A stretch of 64,000 nt of DNA from Sepioteuthis lessoniana (GCA_963585895.1 OY757907.1:107568512-107632511), one strand, 5' to 3'. Positions 11,314 to 22,396 are shown, counted from the first letter of the stretch. The notes: generated by a model not told the origin, from the letters alone. Numbers and translations are program-made.

Positions 11314-11514
11314 TATATCTATCTCTTTCCTTACACACACATACATATAGATGTATGTATCTCTCTCTTAATACACACACACCTAGATGTATGTATCTTT
11401 TTTTTTACACATGTACACATAGATGTATATATCTCTCTCTTAAGACACACACAAATGCATATAGATGTATGTATATAATCTCTCTCATTACACAAACACA
11501 TGCAAACACATGTA

Positions 11515-11560
<46 letters not shown>
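10068..11560. repeat. Compound (CA)n/(TA)n satellite with a longer repeat unit
   Basis: About 1.5 kb in which CA runs, TA runs and a spacer (TTTCTCTTTACAC...TAGATGTACGTATG or TAGATGTATGTATC) recur many times. In the first half the unit is roughly 100-130 bp with expanding TA blocks. In the second half it is about 50-90 bp with CTCTCTTTACACACA. Open frames rich in His-Thr and Ile-Tyr in both directions are artefacts of the dinucleotides. Confidence 0.95.
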
Positions 11561-11750
11561 TGGTTTCATGGCATATCAAACTTTATGGGTTATTTAATGC
11601 CAAAACAAACCTTGTAGAAGAACACTAATGGTACTATATAACCCATAGCCGGGAACAAAAAGAGGGGTTTATACTTTGAACACAGTAATGTGACCCTAAT
11701 TCAAAGTTAGCATATTATCTACTATGCCATGCGGACTCGAGCCCATATAT
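11560..11750 (-). repeat. SINE-B copy
   Basis: + strand begins with the reversed shared tail (ATGGCATATCAAACTTTATG, GTTATTTAATGCCAAAAC), then GTAGAAGAACACTAATGG, AACCCATAGCCGGGAA and a worn tRNA-like head at about 11700-11745. Matches the bounded SINE-B copies at 38657-38900 and 60718-60955. Confidence 0.65.
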
Positions 11751-11902
11751 TCAAGGACACAAATGACTATGGAAAATTAAATGGGCATGTTTTGATATAT
11801 GGGTAACTTTTTCAGGATTGATTTTATTTCTTGAAGTCAAAAATCTACATCTGACAATAGGGAATAAAGAGTGCCATATTTTTAAAAATTATACACACAC
11901 AC

Positions 11903-12360
11903 ACTTGCTCAGTCGGCTGGAGCTGTAGAATACACCAACTGCTTCTCTGCAGAGGGGTAAGACCCCCCCCCCAATGAGTGTCCTGAATATGACACTAAAC
12001 AATCTGATGGTGAGGTTCCAGCAGTGCTGGAGCTTTGGGGAATGCAGAGTACCTCTTCATTGCCATTCCTCCCAGGTCCACTGTGGCCCGGAGTGGTAGC
12101 ACCTGATAAGGGTCCTATCTATGGGTCAAATAGAACTAACAGCATACTTATGCTAAACTGAATTGTTTGAAATAGAAATTGTTACATATAACTGCTTGAA
12201 TAGTTTGAAATGGAAATATTTTTGACAATTAAACTGTGTACTTATGCTAAACTGAATTGTTTTAAATAGAACAGATTATTTACATAAAAATGGATTTGGC
12301 GTTAAATAACCTACAAAGGTTGATATGCCATAAAACCCAACAAACCAACCAACCAACCAA
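11903..12360 (+). mobile_element. Family A copy A5 (short form)
   Basis: Head CAGTCGGCTGGAGCTGTAGA, CTGCAGAGGGGTAAGACC, GATGGTGAGGTTCCAGCAGT and CTGGAGCTTTGGGGAATG; then two to three tandem segments; then tail TTTGGCGTTAAATAACC and AAAGGTTGATATGCCATAAA followed by (CCAA)n. About 455 bp, well below the 813 bp of A7. The difference lies in the number of tandem segments. Confidence 0.9.
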
Positions 12361-12469
12361 CACACACACACACACAATCTCACAAAATCTCCACATGAAA
12401 ATGTAGAATGAAGGGTGCTACATTTTTAAAATGATAGATAGAGAGATAGACAGATAGATAGATAGATAA

Positions 12470-13770
12470 TAGTGTAAAAAAATGAGAAATTCTCGATTTT
12501 AGAAGCATGAAAATCAATATTATGTATCAGTTGTAGCTACCTTGGCTTTTTTGTGAATATATTCTAGGAGAAGCTTTCTTTAAAATGAGATTCTATAGAT
12601 GTATCTGTACACCCTACAGGTCTCTTGCCTTTTTTTACAATTGGTATATTTTATTTTTTATTAATTTTCTATATACACATCTCTCCTCACCTTTCTTAAC
12701 TTCTGATCATCACAGTCAGTGTCAAGTGTCAGTTTTATTTCCATTTTTAATCTTATCAATTCCATATTTTTTTGTGGTGGGTATATATATATATATATAT
12801 TTTACAGACAGCTACAACTACTACTTAAATGAAATATGAGGTGTGAGATATTTAAGAAATGAAGAAAATGAAGACTATATAACTATCAACATTTATTTTA
12901 CATTTACACTTTTTACCATAAAAAACAGATTATTAATTCATTTAAATATTCCATTCTATACACTTAACTTGTATTATATATTTACAATAATATAAAGAAA
13001 TTCGTAGTATAAAACATTATTATAAAATTTTTTTCTAAAAAAAAATTAGTATAATCATGTTAGCTTTTTTTAATATTTACATTGATTTGCGTTGTTTTGT
13101 AATTATGTATTCTTTATGTGTTGTTGAAGTATTGAATGATGATGTTAATCTATTATAAGAAAATTGTATTAGATTAGTTTAAATTGTCCTAAGTAGATAA
13201 TGTTATATCAAATTATTGTAAGAAATCATCATTAGAAAATATATAGGTTTATATTTTTAATGTGTATTTTTTTTTCTATATTGTGTTTGTAATATGAAAT
13301 ATTTAATATCTAAAGTTTGTTATACATGTTAAAAATTTTAGTTTCATTTGTGTCCTCCTTGGACTATGAAAATGGAATTGAGATATTTATGTTGGGTATA
13401 GACTAGAAAGTTTTTCCAGTCAAATTTTCATCTGATTATGACTCTGGGCACAAACTGAGCTTTGAGCTTTTGCATCATTACCACTAATCCAAGGCAACAA
13501 GCAATTAATTAAAAAAAACACTAGAATTAATGGATCATTGTTGGAAATATATTCCAAGTGTATTATAATGATTTTTTTTGTAATTTTGATTTGTAATTAT
13601 TCTTAATTTATTCTAGTTCTTGATTATTAGATTGTAAAATAAGCAGGTGTTATGTAGGGTGTTCAGGGAAATAAGTAAAATCTCATTTTAAAGAAATCTT
13701 TTCCCAGAGTATATTCCCAAAAGAGCCTGCTTCTAAAATCCAGAATTTGTAATTTTTTCTTCACTATAAT
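12470..13770. mobile_element. Non-autonomous element with long inverted ends
   Basis: The sequence at 12470-12670 is matched by the reverse complement of about 13600-13770. Shared blocks are CGATTTTAGAAGCA / GGATTTTAGAAGCA, GAATATATTCTAGGAGAAG-like, TTTCTTTAAAATGAGATT and ACACCCTACA. The ~930 bp between the arms is extremely AT-rich and has no gene. A 1.3 kb long-TIR DNA element is the simplest reading. Target duplications were not identified. Confidence 0.6.
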
Positions 13771-13806
13771 CTTTGTATGGCACATACATGGAAACACTAA
13801 TTGAAA

Positions 13807-13842
<36 letters not shown>

Positions 13843-13894
13843 AAGGCTTATATGAGATTGGAGAATAAAGTTTCACCATTTTTTAAAATAATGC

Positions 13895-14315
13895 ATATTG
13901 TCCATTCAGCAGAGGCTGTACAATATGCCAATTATATTGCTGCAGAGGGGTAAGATCCCCACCAGTGAGGCTTCTGGTTATAACATTAAACCATCTGATG
14001 GTGAGTCTCCAGTCCTACAGCTTTAAGGAATTTGGAGTACCTCTTCATTGCAATTACTCCCAGTTCCTCTCTGATCCAGAGTTATGGTACCTGTTAGGGC
14101 CCCATCTATGAGTCAAAGAAACTGTTTAACAATTTACAAAAAGCATTTAAAAACATTTAACTGTGAGCAAAGAAATGAGCTCTGACTTGTTAAAAATTTG
14201 TCACCTACAAACTATTCATTTACAAATCATGTATATTTAAAATATATGCATGAACAGGGTTTATCATTAAATAACCTACAAGGGATAATATGCCATAAAA
14301 CATAACCAACTTACC
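13895..14315 (+). mobile_element. Family A copy A6
   Basis: CAGCAGAGGCTGTACAATAT, CTGCAGAGGGGTAAGATCCC, GATGGTGAGTCTCCAGTCCT and GGGCCCCATCTATGAGTC; then reduced tandem segments; then tail TTTATCATTAAATAACC and AATATGCCATAAAACATAAC. It belongs to a subtype with ACTTGTTAAAAATTTGTCAC before the tail, also seen in A4, A15 and A18. Confidence 0.8.
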
Positions 14316-14438
14316 AACACCCACCCACATATAGATAGATCGATAGATAATCTACACGTGACAATGGGGAATAAAGGGTGCTTTATGTTTTTAGTCATAT
14401 GTATACACACATGCATACATCTATGCATGCACACCAAC

Positions 14439-14471
<33 letters not shown>

Positions 14472-14834
14472 TACAAAAATTCTCATTTTATGTATAAACA
14501 TTAATCTGACAGAACAAAAATGCATAAATATGTAAAAACACAAAGTCTTCAGAGGATGATTTTATCAATAGTTTGAATTATTTGCCAAAATTGAATATTT
14601 CAGTTTTTAAATCTTTGTCAAAGTATACAAATTTTTAAATGAACCTAAAAGATGAAAAACTTTTGCACATTTTTTCTCATCTTTTACATTTCATGTAAAA
14701 TGTCATACAATTTGATGAAAGTTTAATAACTAAATGCTTAATGGTGGAAAAAAAATCTTCCTCTGAAAGCCTTGTGTTTTTTCATACTGTCAAATTTATT
14801 TCCTTGATATTTTATCTTTTTTGAAAAAACAAGA

Positions 14835-15370
14835 AATGAAAAAGACATCGACACGCGGCTAAGAAGACATGGACAGCTATCGATAAGCTATTGGTCATAT
14901 GGAAATCAGACCTGACCAATAAAATGAAACGCAGTTTCTTCCAAGCAGCGGTCGTGTCAATACTGCTGTATGGATGCACCACTTGGATGCTAACAAAATG
15001 GCTGGAGAAGAAGCTAGACGGCAACTACACAAGAATGTTGCAAGATATATTAAATAAGTCCTGGCGGCAATACCCAACAAAGCACCAACTATACGGCCAC
15101 CTGCCTCCCATCATGAAAACTATCCAAGTTAGATGAACCAGACATGCAGGATACTGCTGGAGAAGCAGGGACGAGCTCATAAGCGATGTACTCCTATGGA
15201 CCCCCACATATGACTGGGCAAAAGTAGGACGACCAGCTCAAACATACATTCAGCAGCTATGTGGGATCTAGCCCTGAAGACCTGCCAGAGGTGATGTACA
15301 ATAGGGAGAAGTGGCAAGAGAGGGTCAGGGATATCCGTGTTAGCGTTACAACTTGATGATGATGATATAT
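14835..15370 (+). mobile_element. RTE-like LINE fragment, C-terminal third
   Basis: Reads (K)DIDTRL-like sequence, then IWKSDLTNKMKRSFFQAAVV, SILLYGCTTWMLTKW, LEKKLDGNYTRMLQ, LNKSWRQYPTKHQLYGHLPP and, after a stop, TRHAGYCWRSRDELISDVLL. The continuous frame 14891-15136 carries most of this. It ends in GATGATGATGAT next to (TA)n at 15360, the usual tail. Truncated 5', with at least one in-frame stop, so not active. Confidence 0.9.
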
Positions 15371-15514
15371 ATAATCTACACATGACAGTGGAGAATAAAG
15401 GGTGCCACATTTTTAGGAAAATATAGATTTAGGACCTTATATATTCAAATAGTTTTTAAAGTCTTTTTAATTTCCTTTTTATTTCCAGTTTTCCTTGGTA
15501 TCTTGTCAATTTTG

Positions 15515-17055
15515 ACAAACCAATATATGCCGATGACATAGTGCTTCTGGCAAATGCACCCACCAAGCCGAAACCCTGCTTCATAGTTTGGAACGAGCAG
15601 CTGCAGGCATAGGCCTCCATGTCAATGTACACAGGATGGAATATATGATTGCCCAGTCGGCTGGGGTTGTAGAATACACCAACTGCACCTCTGCAAAGGG
15701 GTAAGACCCCCCCCCCACAACGAGTGTCCTGAATATGACACAAAACAATCTGATGGTGAGGTTACAGTGATGCTGGAGCTTAAGGGAATGCAGAGTACCC
15801 CTTTATTGCCATCGCTCCCAGGTCCACTCTGGCCCAGCGTGGTAGCACCTGATAGGGCCCTATCTATGGGTTAAATAGAACTGACAGCATACTTATGCTA
15901 AACTGAATTGTTTGATTAAACTGAATAGCTTGAAATAGAAATTTTTTTGACAATTAAACTGTACTTACATTTAAACTATGTGCTCATGCTAAAATGTATT
16001 GTTTTAAATGGTACTGTTTTTTGACTTTGAAACTGTACTTACACTAAACTGAATTGTTTAATATAGAACTTTTTTGACATTTAACTGTGTGTAAACAAAA
16101 TCTGTATTTATACTAAACTGAATTAGCTGAATTAGAACTGCTTGACTAAACTGAATAGCTCAAAATAGAAATGTTTTTCACTATTAAACTGTACTTACAT
16201 TTAAACTGCGTGCTTATGCTAAGCTGAATTATTTCAAATTGAACTGTTTTTAACATTGAAACTGTACTTACACTAAATTGAATTGTTATACATAACTGCT
16301 TGAATAGTTTGAAATAGAAATGTTTTTAACAATTAAACTGTGTACTCATACTAAACTGAATTGTTTGAAATGGAACTGGTTATTCATATAAAAATTGATT
16401 TGGCATTAAATAACCTACAAAGGTTGATATGCTATAAAACCCAACAAACCAAATCAAACCGGAATATATGTGCTTTAATCAAAGAGGCAACATCTCCACA
16501 CTAAACGGGAGCTCTCTGAAACTTGTAGACAAGTTCACCTACCTAGAAAGCAGTGTCTCATCAACTGAGACAGACATCAGCTTGCTACTAGCAAAGGCAT
16601 GGACAGCTATCGATAGGCTATCAGCCATATGGAAGTCAGACCTGACCGTTAAAATGAAACGCAGTTTCTTTCAAGCAGCAGTCATGTCGATACTACTGTA
16701 TGGATGCACTACATGGATGCTAACTAAACATGTGGAGAAGAAGCTTGATGGCAACTACACAAGAATGCTGCAAGCAATATTGAACAAGTTCTGGAGGCAG
16801 CATCCTACAAAGTGGCAGCTGTACAGCCACTTACCACCCATCATGAAAACTATCTAAGTTAGACGAACCAGACATGCGAGACACTGCTGGAGATGTAGGG
16901 ACAAACTCATAAGTGACGTACTCCTGTGGACTCCTTCACATGGACGAGCAAAGGCAGGACGACCAGCTCGAACCTACATAGAGCAGCTCTTTGCAGATAC
17001 GGGATGTAGCCTTGAAGACCTGCCGGAATCCATGCTGATGGTGTGACATGATGAT
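15515..17055 (+). mobile_element. RTE-like LINE fragment split by Family A
   Basis: The reverse transcriptase YADD box region (YADDIVLLANAPT) is readable at about 15535. LINE sequence stops at 15647 and resumes at 16461 with MCFNQRGNISTLNG, KLVDKFTYLESSVSSTETDI, KMKRSFFQAAVMSILLYGCT and RHARHCWRC-like sequence. The frame 16468-16857 is open for 129 codons. The 3' end near 17050 is short of the usual long ATG tail. The split is caused by a Family A insertion with a 10-bp target duplication (GGAATATATG). Confidence 0.9.
15648..16460 (+). mobile_element. Family A reference copy A7 with exact target duplication
   Basis: Bounded by GGAATATATG at 15638-15647 and 16461-16470, so the insert is 813 bp. 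It starts ATTGCCCAGTCGGCTGGGGT and ends AAACCCAACAAACC plus a short A/C-rich run. The first ~230 bp are a unique head (CTGCAAAGGGGTAAGACC, a C-run, CAATCTGATGGTGAGGTTAC, GGTCCACTCTGGCCCAGCG). About nine diverged tandem segments of the AAACTGAATTGTTTGAAATAG type follow, then the tail TTTGGCATTAAATAACC and AAAGGTTGATATGC. It has no open frame and no clear A/B box. Target duplication plus fixed tail imply retroposition. Confidence 0.95.
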
Positions 17056-17174
17056 ATTATATATATATATAATCTACACATGACTGTGGAGAATAAAGGG
17101 TGCCTCATTTTTAAGAAAATACAAATTTTGGACCTTATATATTTAAATGATTTTTAAAAAATCTTTTTTTATTT

Positions 17175-17495
17175 CATTTTTTGTTGTTTATGCTTTTTAG
17201 TATCCGAAATTCCTTTAGTATTAATTTGGTGAGGCCTGGAGATTCATTGTGGATATTTGACCAAAAATTGATGGTAGCAGTTTTGTGGATGAGTACACTC
17301 TCTATACCATGACTAATTACGTTCGTCTTTTTTTTTAAATAGGGATGAGTTGATTTAATCAAAGCTGTGGTCATATACATTCATAGGTATACAGTGGCAT
17401 TAAGTGTGTTGTGTATTTTCAAATTCCTTTTATTTTCCTCTGTTTTTTTCATTAACTGTCTTGAAGTTTTGCCAGTGTATTTTGGGGTGTTGTTT
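17175..17495 (-). mobile_element. Penelope-like GIY-YIG endonuclease relic (tentative)
   Basis: Minus-strand reading gives PKYTGKTSRQLMKKTEENKR at about 17430-17490 and, in the open frame 17174-17380, TNVISHGIESVLIHKTATIN followed by NIHNESPGLTKL. Y-x-G-x-T with a following R, then an ES-x-LI-x(n)-N block about 70 residues on, is the layout of GIY-YIG domains at the end of Penelope-like retroelements. There is a stop between the two parts and the GIY box itself is not visible. A host GIY-YIG gene relic is the alternative. Confidence 0.4.
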
Positions 17496-17499
17496 ACAG

Positions 17500-18030
17500 G
17501 CTTAAAAAAGCATTATCTTTATTTCTGTTTACTTCTATATGTCATCGTGTGTTTGAAGCAAAGGTATATTTTTTTGTTTGTTTGTTGATTTGGTTTATAA
17601 GTTTATATCAGGTAGGCACTGTGTAATCATCAAGTTGTTGTGGGACTCTCCAAAGTGTTTAAGATATTGATTAGATACTGACTCAGTTGATACAAGAAGC
17701 AACAACATTGTGGATTCACAGAAGATTGAATAGAATGGAATAGTGCTTCAGTCTTTGGAGATGTGCATTTTCTCAAGATTGAATTTTTAGCAAATAAAAA
17801 TGTACAAATTTCACAACTTAAGAACATGAACACGGATCAAATTTGGGAAAAGATATGAATAATGAAAAACTAACTTTACCTCTTGCAATGTAGAACAAAG
17901 TTCACTAAAGAACAAAATAGTCTTTTAAAACCAGAAATTTAGACTTGTATATATTTGTATAATTTTTTCTACTTTGATATGGAAATTTAAAGAATTAGAT
18001 AAACATCAAAATATTTTTTACATTAGTAAA
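17500..18030. other. No recognisable gene
   Basis: AT-rich sequence with short frames on both strands (for example 17630-17833 minus) that have no recognisable motif. It ends in an ATC-rich run that is the tail of the next LINE remnant. Confidence 0.5.
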
Positions 18031-18145
18031 GTTATCATCATTATCATCATCATCAGGGTGTGTTGACAGCACAAATTCTCTTGACTCTCTCTCACCATTC
18101 ATTTTCATTGTTTACCATTTAGGCAAATCATCTAGATGACTTTCA
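18030..18145 (-). mobile_element. RTE-like LINE, 3' terminal ~100 bp
   Basis: Starts with (ATC/CAT)n at about 18036-18053 followed by a decayed version of the LINE 3' end (CTTGACTCTCTCTCACC corresponds to CTGACCCTCTCTCGCC at 41039). Strong 5' truncation. Confidence 0.65.
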
Positions 18146-18264
18146 GAACTGATTATAAAAATTAATGTTTTTTTTAATTAATTTTTTAAAAAGTTGAGTT
18201 TTTCTATTGATGGAATGTACTTCATGATAACAATGGAAATCCAAAGAACATTTCTTAAAATTAG

Positions 18265-18800
18265 ACGGACCTAGTCAATTGGAGTTGTAGAATACGCCAA
18301 CTACATCTCTGCAGAAGAGTAAGACCCCACCAATTTGTGTCCTGGATAAGACACTAAACAATCTGATGGTAAGGCTCCAGTAATGCTGTAGCTTTGGGGA
18401 ATTTGGAGTACCCCTTCATTGCTACATCTGCCTGGTCCCCTCTGGTGTGGAGTGGTAGCACCTGATAGGGTACTATCTATGGGTCTAATATAACTATTTG
18501 ACATTTAAATTGTGTACTTAGGCTAAACTGAACTGCTTGAAATAGAACTGTTTGATCCTTTAACTGTGTGTAAACAAATAACTGATATTTAATTGAATTG
18601 TTAGTGATACATAGCAATAACTGGAAAACATTTAACTGTGTGCAAACAAATGATTAATAGTAAATAGAGTAATTTGTATTAGATAGAAATAAGTGAAACT
18701 ATTTAACTGTGTGAAAAAAAAAAGAGTTCAGGCTCATTTAAAAATGTTATTTACAAAATTTGTTTAGAGATCATATTTAATAAATAACTGTCTTGTGTTA
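18265..18800 (+). mobile_element. Family A copy A8, tail missing
   Basis: Head CTAGTCAATTGGAGTTGTAG, CTGCAGAAGAGTAAGACCCC, CAATCTGATGGTAAGGCTCC, ACCTGATAGGGTACTATCTA; tandem segments to about 18720. The standard TTTGGCATTAAATAACC tail is absent or too decayed to see. Confidence 0.8.
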
Positions 18801-18858
18801 AACATTTGTAATTTCATTGTTATTATTTTCATATATATATATATATATGACATATACA

Positions 18859-18989
18859 TGGTTAAATCGTCATTATAAATTTATTTCGGTGGAGAATATT
18901 ACTATACTCTCCGTATCGTCAGATGACTTTTTACATGCAAGTATAGTAATCTTCTCCGCCAAAATAAATTTATAATGACGATTTAACCA
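18859..18989. repeat. Hairpin repeat, 48-bp arms 45/48 matched
   Basis: 18859-18906 pairs with 18942-18989. The outer 28 bases (TGGTTAAATCGTCATTATAA and onward) are perfect and only three mismatches occur in the inner part. The spacer is 35 bp (CTCTCCGTATCGTCAGATGA...). It lies after a (TA)n tract. A MITE-like element or the stem of a larger element is likely. Confidence 0.85.
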
Positions 18990-19195
18990 AATTTGAGTTT
19001 CCATCCGATTACACAATATACGCTCTGAATGTGAATTTTGTTATATCCCAATGAATGAATAAGGGATTAACAATAGCCATACATTGAGCACCCCCATAGA
19101 TTTATATGATATTCCTCATATATTCTATAAAAAAATAATCCACACCGACTGTCTTTGGACACTGACTGGATATTATATATATATATATATATATA

Positions 19196-19521
19196 TATAC
19201 ATGCCCCCATGGGGGTTGAGCACTCTGGCAAAGGAGTTTTTTGCCACTACTCACATAATGCAAAGCTCTGCGAAAGAATTGAGCACTCTGGTAGCAGATA
19301 GGGTATAAAAATGTAAACAAACGGACGCTGCTGCTGCTGTTGCTACATAATACCTTAAAAAAATTCCCTTAGCCAACGTGGTATGCTTGTTGGCCGAGTG
19401 GTCTGATACCAAGTCTAACGTAAAGTTGGATGGGTTTCGATCCCGGCTTCGAGCATCCTACGTGTCTAGCCATACGGAAGAGTTCTGATTGAACAAAACA
19501 GTCTGTCTGTGGATGACAATA
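19196..19521 (+). repeat. SINE-E full composite copy
   Basis: The 5' module has GGGGTTGAGCACTCTGGC, CACATAATGCAAAGCTCTGC and TTGAGCACTCTGGTAGCAGA. A tRNA-like module at about 19388-19465 has GTTGGCCGAGTGGTCTGATA (A-box-like) and GGGTTTCGATCCCGG (B-box). The tail is AACAGTCTGTCTGTGGATGA followed by (TA)n. The same three-part order is found inverted at 32600-32916. It looks like a tRNA-derived SINE, of the kind known from octopus and squid, carrying an extra upstream module. Confidence 0.8.
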
Positions 19522-19597
19522 TATATATATATATATATATATATGCAAAACTAATTCATATATATATATATATATATATGAATTAGTTTTGCATATA
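19519..19597. repeat. TA-centred palindrome
   Basis: ATATGCAAAACTAATTCATA is followed by (TA)n and then the exact reverse complement TATGAATTAGTTTTGCATAT, an inverted repeat of about 20 bp around a TA core, abutting the SINE-E (TA)n tail. Confidence 0.9.
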
Positions 19598-19599
19598 AC

Positions 19600-20250
19600 T
19601 TTTAAAAGTAAACCATGGAAAAAAAAAGAAATGAACTAATATGAGTAATTAAGAACAAATTGTATTCTGATGAAAGATAATGAAAATAAAATGTTAACAC
19701 CCATTCATACAAATGCACATATATAGTAATGGTCTTCGTTGTTTCTATTGTGCAGAGGAGTATTTTTATACAAATTTCTGAAATCTAAATCCATTGGAGT
19801 GACTTTTGGATTTTGTTATGTTTTGTTTCTTTTTGCTTTTTGGCATGTATGCAAACTGAAACCCTATATTGAAAATAAAAGAAATGTTGCTGCAAAGTGT
19901 ATGCACAGGTAGTGTAATAGTCATTCTTTAAAGTAAATAGACTGCAAATTTTGTTGGTTTTTTAGTTCATGCTTATGTTTTTTGGAAAGGCTTATATCAA
20001 TCTGTACCTCACTCCCTCGTTATAGTAGGGCAAACTATGCATTGTACAAGAAGGAAAAACTCTAACTTAAAAAGCTAAGGAGTGTAGTTTATAGAATGAA
20101 TGGCACATTGCTGTGCCATTCTTCAATCATGAACTAATCCAAAAAGTGTGGCTGGCTCCACACAAGCCTTCACCACTATAAACAAATCATTACTAAGCCT
20201 GGATTAGTTTAATGATCATTATTAATCCCAATGGACAAACATCATTATCT
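19600..20250. other. No recognisable gene or repeat
   Basis: AT-rich, apparently single-copy within the window. No protein-like frame above 60 codons and no known repeat blocks were seen. Confidence 0.5.
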
Positions 20251-20254
20251 ATTT

Positions 20255-20400
20255 ATCTGTATATATGAGGGTGGGCTGATAGTTCATATGATGATGTCAT
20301 TTCTTCTGTTGATCCCTTTTTTAATCAATGGGATCCAAGCACTCCAACACTGATGGAAAAATGTTATGGACTGCAAGGGTGACCATGTTGAAAAATGGTC
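20255..20400 (+). mobile_element. Mariner transposase C-terminal relic
   Basis: A GAGGGTGGGCTGATAGTTCA terminus-like motif lies at about 20268. At 20325-20400 the + strand reads NGIQALQH, a stop, then WKNVMDCKGDHVEKW, the W-x(3)-C/D-x-x-G-D-x-V-E ending typical of mariner transposases. The rest of the gene is absent. Confidence 0.5.
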
Positions 20401-20404
20401 ATAT

Positions 20405-22250
20405 TCAACATTCATGTGTGTATATATGCAAACTGGTCTCATGATAGAGTAATAAAGAATTTCATTACTCTGTAAACCTAAGATATTACCAGACCAATAG
20501 TAAATATATATATAAGTATTATTTAGTTTCTTTTAAAAAATATCATCTTGAAGAAATTTAAGTATATCCCTAACTTTTTCTCTGGAAATAATTACGTAGA
20601 CGACACTACATAATCACTTCCTATCTTTCATGTTCTTTCACTTTATTCATTTCTTTTTGTATAACTTTCTTTCAGCAATTTTTCTTCCTGTCACATATTT
20701 CCACATTAAACCAACCTTGTGTCACATTTTGGCCTCTTGAAAATCTGTTCATTCTTTAAATTGATCTTTGCTTCCTTTTTCCAAAATTTTCTCTTTCTTC
20801 TGGTCATTGTTTACACTTTAAACCTATAGGCAAGTAAAAGTGCTGTCCTATTCTTAAATAATCCCATAATTCATAAAGAAAACTAACATAGTTTACTAAT
20901 AAAATCAAAAGGAGTCAAAACAGGTCGATTTAGGTGTCATAGTTTAAACTTCAACTTTGAAGATGAATGCGTTATTTTACTTAGGATAAAATGGTTATAG
21001 AAGTTATCTCTGTCATCAGATATCTATGGGTTGCCATGATTATGGAAACAAAATATATCTTTTTTCTTATGATGGCACACTTCAGTCATGCTCCACTTAA
21101 TAGGAATTAGATATTTTCTCCACAAAACAAAACATAGCATACAAAGTTAGATGCTAAACGTGCAACACACAAATAATTAACTTTCCATCATGTCTGAAAA
21201 CTGGGTTATTGTTTGGTACATGTCACACATTTTTCAAAGACTCCTTTACATTTTGCAATTAATTATCTTGTCTGCCATTTGCCTTTTTTTACCATTGCCC
21301 TAGGCACTGTAGTCAGTTTAGAACTAGAAACTTTAGATTAGTTTGAGAAAAATTACAGAGTGAAAACTAAGCAGAAAAGAATAATAAAAAACTGTATATA
21401 TATTTAAAATTTATATAAGTTAAGCTCATGAGTCAGTGATTAGTATTTACTAAGCTTAGTTTAAAATACAAAGCCAATTTAGTGGAAATATGTAAAAAGA
21501 GATATTTTGTTCATCTTTCAACTTGAAAAGGTATTCTTGCTTTGAAAATCAGCATTGAAATTTTTGTCTCTTACTTAGTCTTCAAAAACCTAAGGTATCT
21601 GTGGGAACTACTCTACAATTTTTATCTTCTGTGTAGATTATAAGATTAACAAAATTATATTCTTAAAATAAAATGTATACATTTTGTTATATAAAACAAT
21701 TATATGAATATTATAATTTTCAAACTGTTATGTGTGTAGATCAAACACTTATATATCTACAGCTAAAAAAAGCCTTTATAAAATGTATTTCTTTAAATTA
21801 TATGAATGCTACACCATATAAAAGGAAAATCAAGAACTGATATTAACTATATTGATCAATTGAAATATTTTCTTATGTCAATTGACAGCCTATCAGGTTA
21901 ATATTGAGCTATCAAAATGAATAATTATTGGGCTTAGAGGACGTTTTTAAAAAAACAAGAAATATTTATTCAACTTCATAGGAAGTGGGGTTTCATTAAG
22001 AGGGATTCTTTAACAATCAACAATAATCAGTAGAAAGCTGCAAGATGTAACTAACTGTACAAAATTTAAATTTCTAAACTTCAATAGAAAACAATTATGA
22101 TTTATTTATCTTTCTAAAATAATTATTCACATTTAATTAAACATTAAAGATTACATTCATAGATAGTTAGCTATAGAAGTAAAATAATTATATAGCATTA
22201 TTGTTTAGTCGGCACTAATAATCTGAACAAAAATGTTTAAAATTCTTAAT
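20405..22250. other. Unrecognised AT-rich sequence, 1.8 kb
   Basis: Longest stretch in the first third of the window without identifiable repeats. Short frames only, no microsatellite expansion and no terminal repeats seen. It could be intronic or intergenic unique DNA. Confidence 0.5.
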
Positions 22251-22255
22251 TTCTA

Positions 22256-22396
22256 CAGTGTCACTTAAACAAATGTTTAATTGTGGTCAAATAGTTTGTG
22301 ACAAGGATGGAGATGTGGGCTGGTGCATTGTCCTGGTGGATACTGACCCAATTTGAAGAGTGCAGTGTCACTTAAACAAATGTTTAAGTGACACTG
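22256..22396. repeat. Palindrome interrupted by a copied mariner fragment
   Basis: CAGTGTCACTTAAACAAATG plus TTTAA occurs at 22256-22280 and again at 22363-22387; the second copy continues into GTGACACTG, completing a perfect palindrome. Between the two lies 22284-22365, 82 bases identical to 22964-23045 inside the nearby mariner. Removing the insert and one repeat restores a single palindrome whose arms extend into AATTTCTACAGTG. Confidence 0.9.

Noticed and set aside
10130-11597. Many His/Thr- and Ile/Tyr-rich open frames
   Set aside because: Translations of CA and TA dinucleotide tracts.
19385-19465. tRNA gene
   Set aside because: A- and B-box-like motifs are present but a cloverleaf with a proper acceptor stem is not evident, and the same sequence recurs with a SINE tail.
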